Of a DNA stretch of 64,000 nucleotides, positions 1 to 8,798 are shown in pieces. Within the stretch, counting starts at the first letter, position 1; every line of letters starts with the position of its first letter. The notes beneath the pieces are model-generated. The model searched no databases. It was not told where the DNA came from and saw only the letters and a list, made by a program, of their open reading frames with translations. This DNA is from Sphingomonas sp. IC081 (lineage in GTDB: Bacteria; Pseudomonadota; Alphaproteobacteria; Sphingomonadales; Sphingomonadaceae), in contig NZ_CP029761.1 of NCBI RefSeq assembly GCF_006874585.1, positions 2,677,001 to 2,741,000 of the forward strand, in the 5' to 3' direction. The position numbers and the translations under genes are program-made.

Positions 1-1440
1 GGCCTCGTCGAACCCGTCCTCCAGCTTGAGCGAGGTGGTAACCTCGCCCCAGGTCCGCCCGAGCAGCCAGCGCGGCGCCGAGATCGCCTCCTGCAGGTCC
101 ACGCCGAAGCGCGCATAGCGGCTGAACAGCGCCGCCTGCGTCTGCGGCTGCCCCTCGCCGCCCATGGTGCCATAGGCCATGACCCGGCCGTCCTCGAACA
201 CCGCCAGCGCCGGATTGAGCGTGTGGAACGGCTTTCGCCCCGGTTTCAGCGCGTTCCAGCCCGTCTCGGCGAGGCGGAACGAGCTGCCCCGGTTCTGCCA
301 GACGATCCCGGTCTGCGGCAGCACGAGGCCTGAGCCGAACTCGAAATAGGTCGACTGGATCGAGGAGACCACGCGCCCCTCCCCGTCCGCCGCGCCGAAC
401 CAGCAGGTATCGCCCCACTGCGGCGGCTGCGGCCAGGCCAGCGCCTTGGCCGGATCGATCCGCGCCGCCAGTTCATCGAGCGCTGCCGCATCGTCGAGCA
501 GGCCCTGAAAATCGTAGTCCGTATAAGCCGGATCGCCGACATGCCCATCGCGCAGCAGGAAGGCCTGCTTGGTCGCCTCCACCAGCGCGTGGACATGCGC
601 AAAGCTGTCCGGCGTATCGGCAGAGAGCCGGTCGAACAGCGCCAGGATCACCAGCGAGGCAAAGCCCTGCGTCGGCGGCGCGCTGTTGTAGAGCCTTGCG
701 CCCCGGATCGGCACCGAAAGCGGCTCTGGCCGCGTGGCCCGGTGCGCGGCGAGATCCGCCGCCGACACCGGGCTGCCGAGCGCGGCAAGGTCCTCTGCGA
801 TCAGGGCCGCAAGCTCGCCGCGATAGAAACTGTCGAGCCCGTCGCTTGCCAGCTTGCGCAAGGTCGCGGCCAGCGCCGGATTGCGCAGCACATCGCCCTC
901 GGCGAGCGGGCGCCCTTCCGGTTCGAACACCGCAGCATAAGCCCCCGGCGCGGCGCGCAGTTCGCCGCCCTTGGCCAAAGCGATGGCCGCGCCGCCTGCG
1001 GTGACGGGAACGCCTTCCTCCGCAAACCGGATCGCATCGCGCAGCAGCCGTGCGAGCGGCAACGTGCCGCATGCGCTCTCCAGCGCCGCCGCCCAGCCCG
1101 AGATCGTGCCCGCCACGGTATTGGCCGCCAGCGGCCCGCGCGTCGGCACCGCGTCCAGCCCGGCGTAGAGCGACAGGTCCGCGCTGGCCGCCGCGCCGCC
1201 GCAGCCGTGGACCGAATGGACCCGTTCGCCACCCTCTTTGGCCGGCTCCCGGATCACCCAGAAGCCATCACCGCCGATCGCGGTCATGTGCGGATAGACC
1301 ACCGCCAGCGTCGCGGCGACGGCAACGGTCGCCTCCACGGCGTTGCCGCCGTCCATCAGCACCGAGCGCCCGGCCTCGGCGGCAAGGTGGTGCGGGGCGG
1401 TGACGATGCCGTTACGGCCGGTGACGGTGGTGAGGGTCAT
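1..1440 (-). CDS. Gamma-glutamyltransferase-family amidohydrolase, HpxW-like (partial)
   Basis: This is the last gene of a five-gene minus-strand operon and runs off the left edge after 480 codons, so the C-terminus is missing. The fold is that of the self-cleaving Ntn hydrolases of the gamma-glutamyltransferase family. The segment WGDTCWFGAADGEG around residues 343-356 corresponds to the autoprocessing site, with Thr345 as the expected nucleophile. There is no signal peptide, unlike classical periplasmic GGT. Together with the AtzG/AtzE-like genes at the head of the operon, this points to HpxW, the cytoplasmic oxamate amidohydrolase of the Klebsiella hpx purine system, rather than glutathione degradation. 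The start lies 4 bases after the preceding stop. Family assignment is firm; the oxamate substrate is inferred from context. Confidence 0.85.
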   Translation of the reverse strand, partial: MTLTTVTGRNGIVTAPHHLAAEAGRSVLMDGGNAVEATVAVAATLAVVYPHMTAIGGDGFWVIREPAKEGGERVHSVHGCGGAAASADLSLYAGLDAVPTRGPLAANTVAGTISGWAAALESACGTLPLARLLRDAIRFAEEGVPVTAGGAAIALAKGGELRAAPGAYAAVFEPEGRPLAEGDVLRNPALAATLRKLASDGLDSFYRGELAALIAEDLAALGSPVSAADLAAHRATRPEPLSVPIRGARLYNSAPPTQGFASLVILALFDRLSADTPDSFAHVHALVEATKQAFLLRDGHVGDPAYTDYDFQGLLDDAAALDELAARIDPAKALAWPQPPQWGDTCWFGAADGEGRVVSSIQSTYFEFGSGLVLPQTGIVWQNRGSSFRLAETGWNALKPGRKPFHTLNPALAVFEDGRVMAYGTMGGEGQPQTQAALFSRYARFGVDLQEAISAPRWLLGRTWGEVTTSLKLEDGFDEA

Positions 1441-1444
1441 CGTC

Positions 1445-2386
1445 TCAGTCCGGCAGCGCGGTCAGGAACGCGCGCACGACATGCGCGGAATTGACCGAGG
1501 CGAGGTGTTCGAAGGTATCCTCCATGTTCTTTTCGCGGTCACCGCCGGCAAGGTCCGACAGGCTGCGGAAGACGATGGTCGGCACCTGGTTGGCATAGGC
1601 GACTTGCGCCACCGCCGCGCTTTCCATGTCGAGCACGCGGGCCTTCCAGGCGGCATGGAGGTATTCGCGGAACTTCGCATTGTCGGCAAAGACCCCGGCG
1701 CTGACCCCGGTGCCGCCGACAACGACCTTGGGATCGTGCGGCAGGCACAGCTCGGACCCGGCCCGCTGGGTGGCCGCGGCGGCCACGCAGCGCTCCATCT
1801 TGACGGTCGGCGCCACCTTGCGGGCGAGGTCCAGCAACTGCGGGTCCATCGCGAAGGTGAACATGTGCTGCGTCCCTTGCGCGGCATTGCTGACGCGGAC
1901 CGGGCGCGGATACATGAATTCCCAGTTGCCCGGCGCGCCCGTGGTCACTTTCTCGGGCGGCAGCCAGCCGCCGTCGGTCTGGCGCGCAAAGGAGACTTCG
2001 AGGTACTGGCCCCAGTTCTCCGCCACGATCACGTCGCCGATCGACAGCCCCGGATCGACGCCCCCGGCGATGCCCGAAAAGACGATGCGCTTCACCGCGA
2101 ACCGGTCGATCACCAGCTGCGTGTTCATCGCCGCGTTGACCATCGACACGCCGCTCTGCATCAGCAGCACGGGTTTGCCCTCCAGCACGCCGGTCATGTA
2201 GGTCATGCCGTTGAGCTGGTAGGCGGTGGGCTGCTGCACCGCGTGGACAAGCGCGTTCCATTCGGGCTCGTACGCCGTCATCACCAGCGTGCGCGGGACG
2301 GTATCGAGCTTCTCGGCGGCGCGCGCCGGGGCGGACAGGGTGGCCGAAAGCGCAAGGGCCCCGGCAAGTACAGTCATGGCGCGCAT
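1445..2386 (-). CDS. Exported MTA/SAH-nucleosidase-like purine nucleosidase
   Basis: The 313-residue protein begins with a clear signal peptide (about residues 1-23, ending ARA-AEK) and belongs to the PNP/UDP phosphorylase superfamily. The glycine motif SGIAGGVDPGLSIGDVIVAE and the C-terminal VLDMESAAVAQVA, followed by RSLSDLAGG, match methylthioadenosine/S-adenosylhomocysteine nucleosidases, including the Glu of the ribose-binding MES motif and the catalytic Asp. Most relatives are cytoplasmic, so export is unusual and suggests release of bases from nucleosides in the periplasm. Its start codon shares one base with the stop of the upstream purine permease (TGATG), so the two are very likely co-translated: the nucleosidase frees the base and the permease imports it. 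Exact nucleoside specificity cannot be read from sequence. Confidence 0.82.
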   Translation of the reverse strand: MRAMTVLAGALALSATLSAPARAAEKLDTVPRTLVMTAYEPEWNALVHAVQQPTAYQLNGMTYMTGVLEGKPVLLMQSGVSMVNAAMNTQLVIDRFAVKRIVFSGIAGGVDPGLSIGDVIVAENWGQYLEVSFARQTDGGWLPPEKVTTGAPGNWEFMYPRPVRVSNAAQGTQHMFTFAMDPQLLDLARKVAPTVKMERCVAAAATQRAGSELCLPHDPKVVVGGTGVSAGVFADNAKFREYLHAAWKARVLDMESAAVAQVAYANQVPTIVFRSLSDLAGGDREKNMEDTFEHLASVNSAHVVRAFLTALPD

Positions 2387-3765
2387 CAGGCGGCTCCCAT
2401 CCAGACGAAGCGGGCGACAAACAGCAGGGCCAGCACCAGCAGGAACCAGTCCTTCTTGACGACCGTGCCGCGCACGATCTTGAGAATGGCGTGGGCGGTG
2501 ATGCCGAAGGCGAGGCCATTGGCGATCGAGAAGGTCAGCGGGATCATCGCCACCGTCAGGAACGCGGGGATCGCCGCCAGCGGGTCTTCCCACTTCACTT
2601 CGGTCAGCGGCAGCAGCATCAAGCCGCCGACGATGATGAGCGCCGGTGCGGTCGCCGCCAGCGGGATCAGCTGGGCATAGGGCGCCACGAACATGGTGGC
2701 GAGGAACAGCACGCCGGTGACGACGGCGGTCAGGCCGGTACGCCCGCCCGCCTGCACGCCCGCCGCGCTCTCGACATAGCTGGTGACGGTGCTGGTGCCC
2801 GCCATCGAGCCGACGATGGTGGCGGTGGCATCGGTGATGAGGATGCGGTTGAGGCGCGGAATGCGGCCTTCGCTGTCCATCAGCCCGGCGCGCTTGGTGA
2901 CGGCGACGAGGGTGCCGATATTGTCGAACAGGTCGACAAACAGGAACACGAAGAGGATTTCCAGCAGGCCGAGGCCATGGCTGCCCGACAGGCCGAACAC
3001 GCCGGCAAGGTCGAGCTTGAAGGCGGTGCCGGTCAGCGCGTCGAGCGAATAGGGCTCGGGGCTCATCGACACCATGCCGCAGAGCCAGCCGACCACGGTG
3101 GTCGCCAGAATGCCGATCAGCATCGCCCCGCGCACGTTCCACACGCTGAGCGCGCCGATCAGGACGAGGCCGAACAGCGCCAGCGCGGCGCCGGGGGCCT
3201 TGAGGTCGCCCAAGGCCACGAAAGTCGCCGGATTGGCGACAACGATGCCGGCGTCCTTGAAACCGATAAAACCGATGAACAGGCCGATGCCGCCCGCCAC
3301 TGCCGCAAACAGGTACTGCGGGATCGAGGCGACGATCAGCTGGCGCACACCGGTGAGCGTCAGGAACAGGAACGCCACGCCCGAGACGAACACGCAGCCC
3401 AGCGCCACCGGCCAGGGCACGCCCATCTGCTGCACCACGGTGAAGCTGAAATAGGCGTTGAGCCCCATGCCCGGCGCCAGCGCCAGCGGGGTATTGGCAA
3501 CAAGGCCCATCAGGATCGAGGCAAAGGCGGCGGCAAAGCAGGTGGCGGCGGCGACCGAGGCCACCGGCATTCCGGCGGTGCCCAGGATCGCCGGATTGAC
3601 CAGCACGATATAGGCCATGGTCAGGAAGGTGGTGACCCCCGCCAGCACTTCGGTGCGGGCATTGGTGCCGCGTTCGCTGAGAGTGAACCAGCGCTCGAGG
3701 CGCCCGGTCGGCGTGCCCGGCGGTCCTGCCGGCGGTGCCTCCATGGTGGTTGTCGTATCCGTCAC
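2386..3765 (-). CDS. NCS2-family purine permease, AzgA/GhxP type
   Basis: This 459-residue inner-membrane carrier has about 12-14 hydrophobic segments. The N-terminal block RTEVLAGVTTFLTMAYI, the APGMGLNAYFSF motif and FVDLFDNIGTLVAV near residue 275 are typical of the AzgA/GhxP branch of the xanthine/uracil permease family, which imports hypoxanthine, guanine or adenine by proton symport. Length is normal for the group. It begins 2 bases after the amidase stop and overlaps the nucleosidase start by one base, so it sits mid-operon between an exported nucleosidase and amide-hydrolysing enzymes. That supports uptake of purine bases for catabolism. Which base is carried is not decidable here. 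Confidence 0.9.
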   Translation of the reverse strand: MTDTTTTMEAPPAGPPGTPTGRLERWFTLSERGTNARTEVLAGVTTFLTMAYIVLVNPAILGTAGMPVASVAAATCFAAAFASILMGLVANTPLALAPGMGLNAYFSFTVVQQMGVPWPVALGCVFVSGVAFLFLTLTGVRQLIVASIPQYLFAAVAGGIGLFIGFIGFKDAGIVVANPATFVALGDLKAPGAALALFGLVLIGALSVWNVRGAMLIGILATTVVGWLCGMVSMSPEPYSLDALTGTAFKLDLAGVFGLSGSHGLGLLEILFVFLFVDLFDNIGTLVAVTKRAGLMDSEGRIPRLNRILITDATATIVGSMAGTSTVTSYVESAAGVQAGGRTGLTAVVTGVLFLATMFVAPYAQLIPLAATAPALIIVGGLMLLPLTEVKWEDPLAAIPAFLTVAMIPLTFSIANGLAFGITAHAILKIVRGTVVKKDWFLLVLALLFVARFVWMGAA

Positions 3766-3767
3766 GC

Positions 3768-5120
3768 TTATGCCCCTGATTGCGACCCGGTTGTCGTTCC
3801 GGGTGGTAGTGTCACGCCCGCCACGCCCGCGGCTTCCAGCCGCGCCGCCAGTTTCAGCAGCGCCGGCTCCCCCTTGGGCGCACCGATGAGCTGGAGTCCC
3901 AGCGGCAGGCGCCCGGGACGGTACAACGGAACCGCCAGCGAGGGCAGTCCGGTGAAGCTGATTGGCTGGGTATGAATGCCAAGGTCGGCCCGCGCCGGGC
4001 TCAGCGCGCCATCGACCTCGATGCGCGGATCGGCGATGGGCGGCGCCGCGCAGGGCGTCGCCGGGGCCAGCAGCACGTCGAACCGGGCCATCAATGCGTA
4101 GACCTCGGCCCGGAAGGAATCCCGGAAACGCACCGCCTCCTCATAGAGTGCCCGGGGCAGCAGAGCACCTGCGAGGAGACGGTCCCGCGTTGCGGGATCG
4201 AAAGCCATGGCCGAAACGGACAGGGCCTTGCGATGGAGGTTGCCGCCCTCGAAGGCGGTGATCACGAAAGCGGCCGAACGGGCGCGGGCAATATCGGGCA
4301 GTTCGACCAGCGGCGCATCGGCGGCAAGCGCATCGATGGCGGCCAGCTGGTCGGGATCGGCATTTTCGCGGAACCGCCCGCCAAGGCGGCCGATCCGCAG
4401 CGGCGCCTCGCCCGCCGTAGCATCGCGGCCGGAGAGCACCTGCCACACCAGCGCCATGTCGGCGGCGGTGCGGGTGAACGGCCCGGTATCGTCGAAACTC
4501 TCGGCAAACGGGAACACGCCGTCCAGCGGCAGGTCGCCGTGGCTGGGCTTGAGGCCGTAGATGCCGGTCAGGCTCGCCGGCACGCGGACCGAGCCGTTGG
4601 TGTCCGATCCCAGCGAGAAAGGGAGCAGCCCGGCAGCGACAACCGCCGCCGAGCCGCCCGAGGAGCCGCCTGCAAGACGGGAGGGATCGTGAGGATTCCG
4701 GGTCGTGCCATGGCGCGCGTTGATGGTCGCGAAACCGTAGGCGAATTCGTCCATGTTGAGGGTGGCGACCAGCACCGCGCCTGCCGCCTTGAGGCGGCCG
4801 ATGGCTCCGGCATCGGCGGCGGCGGGCGGGGCATCGGCGTAGAGGGTGGAGCCGGCGGTGGTCGGCAATCCGGCGACGTCGAACAGGTCCTTGACGCCGT
4901 AGGGCACGCCAGCCAGCGGCCCCGGGTCCTTGCCCGCCGCCACCAAGGCATCGACCGCCGCCGCTTCGGCGCGCGCGCGTTCGGGCAGCAGGCGCGTGAT
5001 CGCCACCAGCGGATCGTCCGAGGGCTGCGGCAGCGCGGCGAGCGTTTGTTCGATCACCTCACCCGCAGTGATCCGCCCGCTGCGCACGGCAGCGGCGATT
5101 TCGAGAGCGGTTACCGTCAC
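3768..5120 (-). CDS. AtzE-family amidohydrolase (amidase signature)
   Basis: The 450-residue protein carries the amidase-signature triad: Lys77 in GVPYGVKD, the cis-Ser in GGSSGGS (residues 151-157) and the nucleophile Ser177 in SDTNGSVRVPA. Length and C-terminus fit the AtzE family, whose type member hydrolyses 1-carboxybiuret together with the small subunit AtzG. In Klebsiella the equivalent pair is HpxX/HpxY of the purine system. It starts with GTG; that GTGA overlaps the stop of the AtzG-like gene, so the subunits are translationally coupled. GatA was considered, but no gatB is nearby and the neighbours are purine genes. Substrate is inferred only. Confidence 0.85.
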   Translation of the reverse strand: MTVTALEIAAAVRSGRITAGEVIEQTLAALPQPSDDPLVAITRLLPERARAEAAAVDALVAAGKDPGPLAGVPYGVKDLFDVAGLPTTAGSTLYADAPPAAADAGAIGRLKAAGAVLVATLNMDEFAYGFATINARHGTTRNPHDPSRLAGGSSGGSAAVVAAGLLPFSLGSDTNGSVRVPASLTGIYGLKPSHGDLPLDGVFPFAESFDDTGPFTRTAADMALVWQVLSGRDATAGEAPLRIGRLGGRFRENADPDQLAAIDALAADAPLVELPDIARARSAAFVITAFEGGNLHRKALSVSAMAFDPATRDRLLAGALLPRALYEEAVRFRDSFRAEVYALMARFDVLLAPATPCAAPPIADPRIEVDGALSPARADLGIHTQPISFTGLPSLAVPLYRPGRLPLGLQLIGAPKGEPALLKLAARLEAAGVAGVTLPPGTTTGSQSGA

Positions 5121-5293
5121 TTGACGCTGCCGGACTCAGGGCCGCTCAGGGTTTCGGCATGGCGCGCCAGCAGCGCGAGATTGGCGGCCACCCCCTCCAG
5201 GCATTCGGGCGGGATCGTCAGCCCGCGCGCGGCGGCGGCGGCCACGATTTCGGCGGTGGAACGGGGAATCCGGTCAGATGGCATGGCAGTCAC
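5117..5293 (-). CDS. AtzG/HpxX-like small subunit (DUF4089 type)
   Basis: This small gene encodes about 58 residues and heads the purine operon. The core, IVAAAAARGLTIPPECLEG followed by VAANLALLARHAETL, is the short helical pattern of AtzG/DUF4089 proteins, which bind and stabilise an AtzE amidase. I prefer the GTG at 5293 because a strong GAGGAGG lies 10 bases upstream; an ATG three codons in (5284) is the alternative. The stop overlaps the GTG of the amidase. Position, size and coupling all support a heteromeric amidase. The gene is short enough to be missed by automatic calling. Confidence 0.75.
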   Translation of the reverse strand: MTAMPSDRIPRSTAEIVAAAAARGLTIPPECLEGVAANLALLARHAETLSGPESGSVK

Positions 5294-5344
5294 GTCGCGC
5301 GAACCTCCTCAGCAGCCGCAATCGGCAGGGCGGGTGCAACGCCG

Positions 5345-5364
5345 ATCCTGCCGACGGGCAGGAT
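5345..5364 (-). other. Leader hairpin upstream of purine operon
   Basis: A perfect 8-bp stem (ATCCTGCC / GGCAGGAT) with a four-base loop lies in the leader between the usher gene and the AtzG start. The rest of 5294-5491 shows no convincing gene. A promoter for the operon should lie here, but no clear -35/-10 pair was seen; GATC-rich palindromes near 5443-5455 are the only other feature. Confidence 0.3.
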
Positions 5365-5491
5365 GGCAGGCAAGCCGGGCGCGGATCGGTGCGGGGATGG
5401 AAACGTCGCGGAACATGCGCCATGCTGTGCCCGCGCCCGCGTGATCGATCAAACGCAATGATCTGGACGGATCGTTGCAAAAATCAGCGCA

Positions 5492-8400
5492 CTACTGCGT
5501 ACCCACAAAAAGATCGCGCGACAGGGTGCTGCCTTGCGGGCCGACTTCGATCAGGGCGTCATCGCCTTGGGCCGAAGCGACAAGCGCGATCTTCAGGCGC
5601 GCGGCCTGATCGGGATCGATGGCCAGGCGGTAGCGACCGGGGCGGACCTGTTCGAAAAGATAGAACCCGTCCGCCTCGGTCCGCGCGCTGCCCGCCGCCT
5701 TGCCCGCCCCGTCGAGCAGGATCAGGCGCAGCCCCGAGACCCCGCGCGCGCGCGCCTGGCCATCGCCGCCAGGAGCGCTGCGGAAATAGGCGGTGCCGGC
5801 GATCTCGCTCATCGCCACGACCGCGAAGTCGGTGCGGTGGACCCGGCCCGGACGCGGCACCAGTTCGATGCCCCGCGTCACCGGGACCAGCGCAATATCG
5901 GGCAGCGAGGTCGGATCGACCTGCACGCTGGCCCGCGTGCCGGCCGGCAGACCGGTCAGCAGCACGGTGCCGTCCCGGTCGGTCGCGCCCGTGCCGGTGC
6001 CCGAGCCGAAGGCGACTTGCGGCAGCACCTTGTCGCCCGGACCGTAGGCGCCGTTGCCGTCGAGGTCCTCGTAGGCGCGCAGGGCCACCGCGCCCGCCAG
6101 CGCCTGCCCCGGCGGGGCGAGGTAGATCCGCTCCGTCAGCGGGTTGCGCCCGAACCCGAAGCCAAGCCGCAGGGCCAGCGAATGGACCTTGCCGCGCAGG
6201 CCGTACGTCCCGTCGAACGCCAGCGTGAAGCGCCGGAAGCGCCGCTCCGCCGACAGGCCAAGCTGGGTATCGCGCTGGTGGAAGGCATGGCTCGCCAGCG
6301 CGCGCACCAGCGTGCGGTCGTCGAGCGAACGGTCCAGTTCCAGCGACACCGCCTCCAGCCGGGCCTCGGGCATCAGGCTGTAGCTGGCCGAGGCCCGCAC
6401 CTGGGTGCGCGATCCGGCGAGCGTGGCGAGGTCGAACGTGCCGATCAGCTGGTCAAGCCGCCCGCCCCCTGCCGTCGTGGCGGGCTGGTAGCGCGAAAAT
6501 TCCAGCGCGTTCGACGCCAGCACCCCGGCCACCCGCGCCGATCCGCGCAGCGAGGCGCTGCTCTGCACTTCGCCCGAGGCATATTCGATCCGCCGCGCCC
6601 GCGCATGGAGCGGGATCGCCAGCCCGCCCTCGCCCCACGGCCGCAGCGTGGCATTGGCATCGAGTTCGCTCACCCGGCGCAGCGGCTGCCCGTCGAACAC
6701 CCGCACTTCGTCGAGGAAGTCGCCGCGATATTCGGCGTGGGTGAGGGTGAACGAGGCGCCCGCCACCCGCCCCCCCCAGCCCGGCCTCGATGGCACGCCC
6801 CGCCTTGCCGCTGCCGCCCGGTACCGTGGCCCCGTCCTGCATCGCCAGATCGAGCTTGGCGGCGAGCCCGCCGAGCCCGGTGCGCAGCCCCGCGCTGGCC
6901 AGCCAGCGATCGCCCGAATCGCGGTCGAACCAGCCGCCGCCGACCACACCCGTCACCTGCGAGGTCAGGCCGTAGGCCAGCTGCGCGCTCGCCCGCCAGC
7001 GGCCATGGTCGAGCCCCGGAATGAAGTGCGGCGCGGTGATGCCCAGCAGGTTCTCGTCCTTCTGCACCGCGCCGAGGGTATAGACCAGCTGCCCTTTCGA
7101 CAGCCGCCCGTCGCCCACCGAGATGCGCCGCACTTCCTCGCTGCGCTGGCCCTGCGGGCCGTAGAACACGAGCCGGAACAGGTTCAGCCCGTAATCGACC
7201 GGCACTTGCAGGAACTGGTACTGCCCGTTGATCGCCTGGCGTGTCGAACCGGCCAGCACGCCGTTGCGGTAGAGCTCCACCTCGTAGCCATCCGGAAGCG
7301 CACCGCGCAGGTCGATCCGGTCAAACACCGAGGCCGCCTCGACCGGGGCATTGGTCAGCGTGGCCCCGCGCCCGGCGACCCCGCGCAGCCCGACCGGCAG
7401 CGAACTCGTCGCCACATCGCCGAGCGCAAACGCGCTGGCATGAAGCGGCCCCAGCAGTTCGCGGTCGGGATCGGTACGGCCCAGCTCGACATGGGCCGCC
7501 GTCAGCCCGTCGCGCGTCGAATGGGTGAGGAAGACCTCGGCGCTCATCCAGGCCAGGTCGCCCGCCAGCCTGAGGTCGCTCTCCACCCGCTCGCCCAGCG
7601 CGGTATCGGACACCGCCCGCGTCTCGATATCCGCCATCGGCAGCGAGATCGGCAACCACGGCGTCTCCTCGCGCGGGAAACGGTGCGCGGCGGCGATGGC
7701 CGAGGCCTGCTCGTTGTCCAGCCGCTCGCGCTCGGCCTCGCGGGTGAGGCGCTGTTCGAAGGGAAACGGCTCCTTGGTGCGGATCGTCACCGACTGGTCG
7801 CGCAGGTTCGGCGTCACCGACAGCGGCAGCAGGTCGCCGATGCGCTCGGCGCGCAGGTAGAGTTCACCGTCGAAGGCCTGGGCATCGCCTTTGGCCAGCG
7901 CCACGCTCCGGCCGTCCGCCTGCGCCGTGCCTTCGCGCAAGTTGATCGTCAGCTGGCGATCTTCGGAAAGGAACCAGCCATTGGCATAGTGCCCCTCGTC
8001 CCCGACCGCGATCGGCAGGTCGAGCGTACGCGCCAGTGCGCCGAGCGGCAGGTAGAGCCCCTCGCGCGTGCCATAGGCGATCACCGTATCCTCGCCGCCG
8101 CTGGTGCCCGTGGCGGTGGCGATCCTGACCGCGAGGATCACCTCGTCATCGTACGTGATGACCGGCGCCGCGCCTGCGGGGAACGTCTGCACGGCGCTGG
8201 CGGGGGTAAGCTGGGCGGGGGCAAGCTGGGCCGAAACTGCGGGGCCGGACTCTGCGCCGGGCGTGGCCAGGCCAAAGCCGGGCACCGGCAGGCGGCGCGC
8301 GGCAGCCAGCGCAGGCGCCGCCGGTTGGCTGGCATCCGGCGCGGCATCCGGCGGGGCGGGCAGTTCCAACCCGGCCAGCGATGCCGGGAGAACCGCAGGC

Positions 8401-8798
8401 CCCGCCGCCGGCATTTCCTCCGGCACGGGCGTCGCCCGCCAAAGCGGCGCCTCTCCTGCCGCTTGCGGATCGCCCGGCGAGGGCCGCAAGCGCGCGGCAA
8501 GCGCGACCGGCGCCGCCGAAGCCCGCAAGGCCGCGCGCAGCGGTTGGAGGGGCAGTGGCGGCCTCAGGGCCAGTGGCGCGGCCGTCCGCTCCACCGGTAA
8601 TCCCGGTAGGGCCAGCATCGCAAAGCCGGGGCGCGGCAAGGCCTGCCGCGCCCGCGCATGGTGCAGGGCAGGATGCCCCTCTTCGCCCGCGGCGGCCGCG
8701 GGCAGCAGGGCGTGGTCCCCCCGCGCCAGCAGCGAGGCACCGGCAAGGAACGGTACGAGCCTGGCCGCCCCTGGCAACCCGCTCCGCTCCTGTGTCAC
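5492..8798 (-). CDS. Usher-like outer-membrane protein, frameshifted at a poly-G run
   Basis: Two overlapping frames (8798 to about 6770, then about 6785 to 5492) form one protein of about 1,100 residues. They part at eight consecutive G (complement of 6770-6777); seven G would restore one frame, reading EAGLGGRVAGASF. The start is GTG, overlapping the chaperone stop (GTGA). After a Pro/Ala-rich N-terminus come a region with EGLYLPLGALARTLDLP, an usher-type section (LPDGYEVELYRNGVLAGSTR, then YQFLQVPVDYGLNLFRLVFYG) and a long beta-strand-rich barrel-like part. C-terminal domains resemble carboxypeptidase-regulatory/SdrD-B folds (DLDGNGAYGPGDKVL). The role inferred from the chaperone and DUF4402 neighbours is secretion and assembly of surface fibres. 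The break may be a real inactivation, slippage-based switching, or a sequencing error. Confidence 0.75.
6770..6777 (-). repeat. Homopolymeric tract (8 C on plus strand) in usher gene
   Basis: Eight consecutive C (G on the coding strand) lie exactly where the N-terminal and C-terminal reading frames of the usher-like gene part. A tract of seven would join them. Runs of this type slip during replication and are also error-prone in some sequencing methods. Confidence 0.85.

Noticed and set aside
541..1494. Long plus-strand open frame opposite the GGT-family gene
   Set aside because: It is the antisense shadow of a well-conserved minus-strand gene. The product is Arg-rich with no motif.
3768..5293. 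GatCA-type amidotransferase subunits
   Set aside because: The small-plus-amidase pair superficially resembles gatC-gatA, but there is no gatB, and the small protein and neighbours fit AtzG/AtzE in a purine operon.
5274..5480. 68-codon minus-strand frame overlapping the AtzG-like gene
   Set aside because: Different frame from the AtzG-like product, Arg/Pro/Ser-rich, and the GAGGAGG site serves the other frame.
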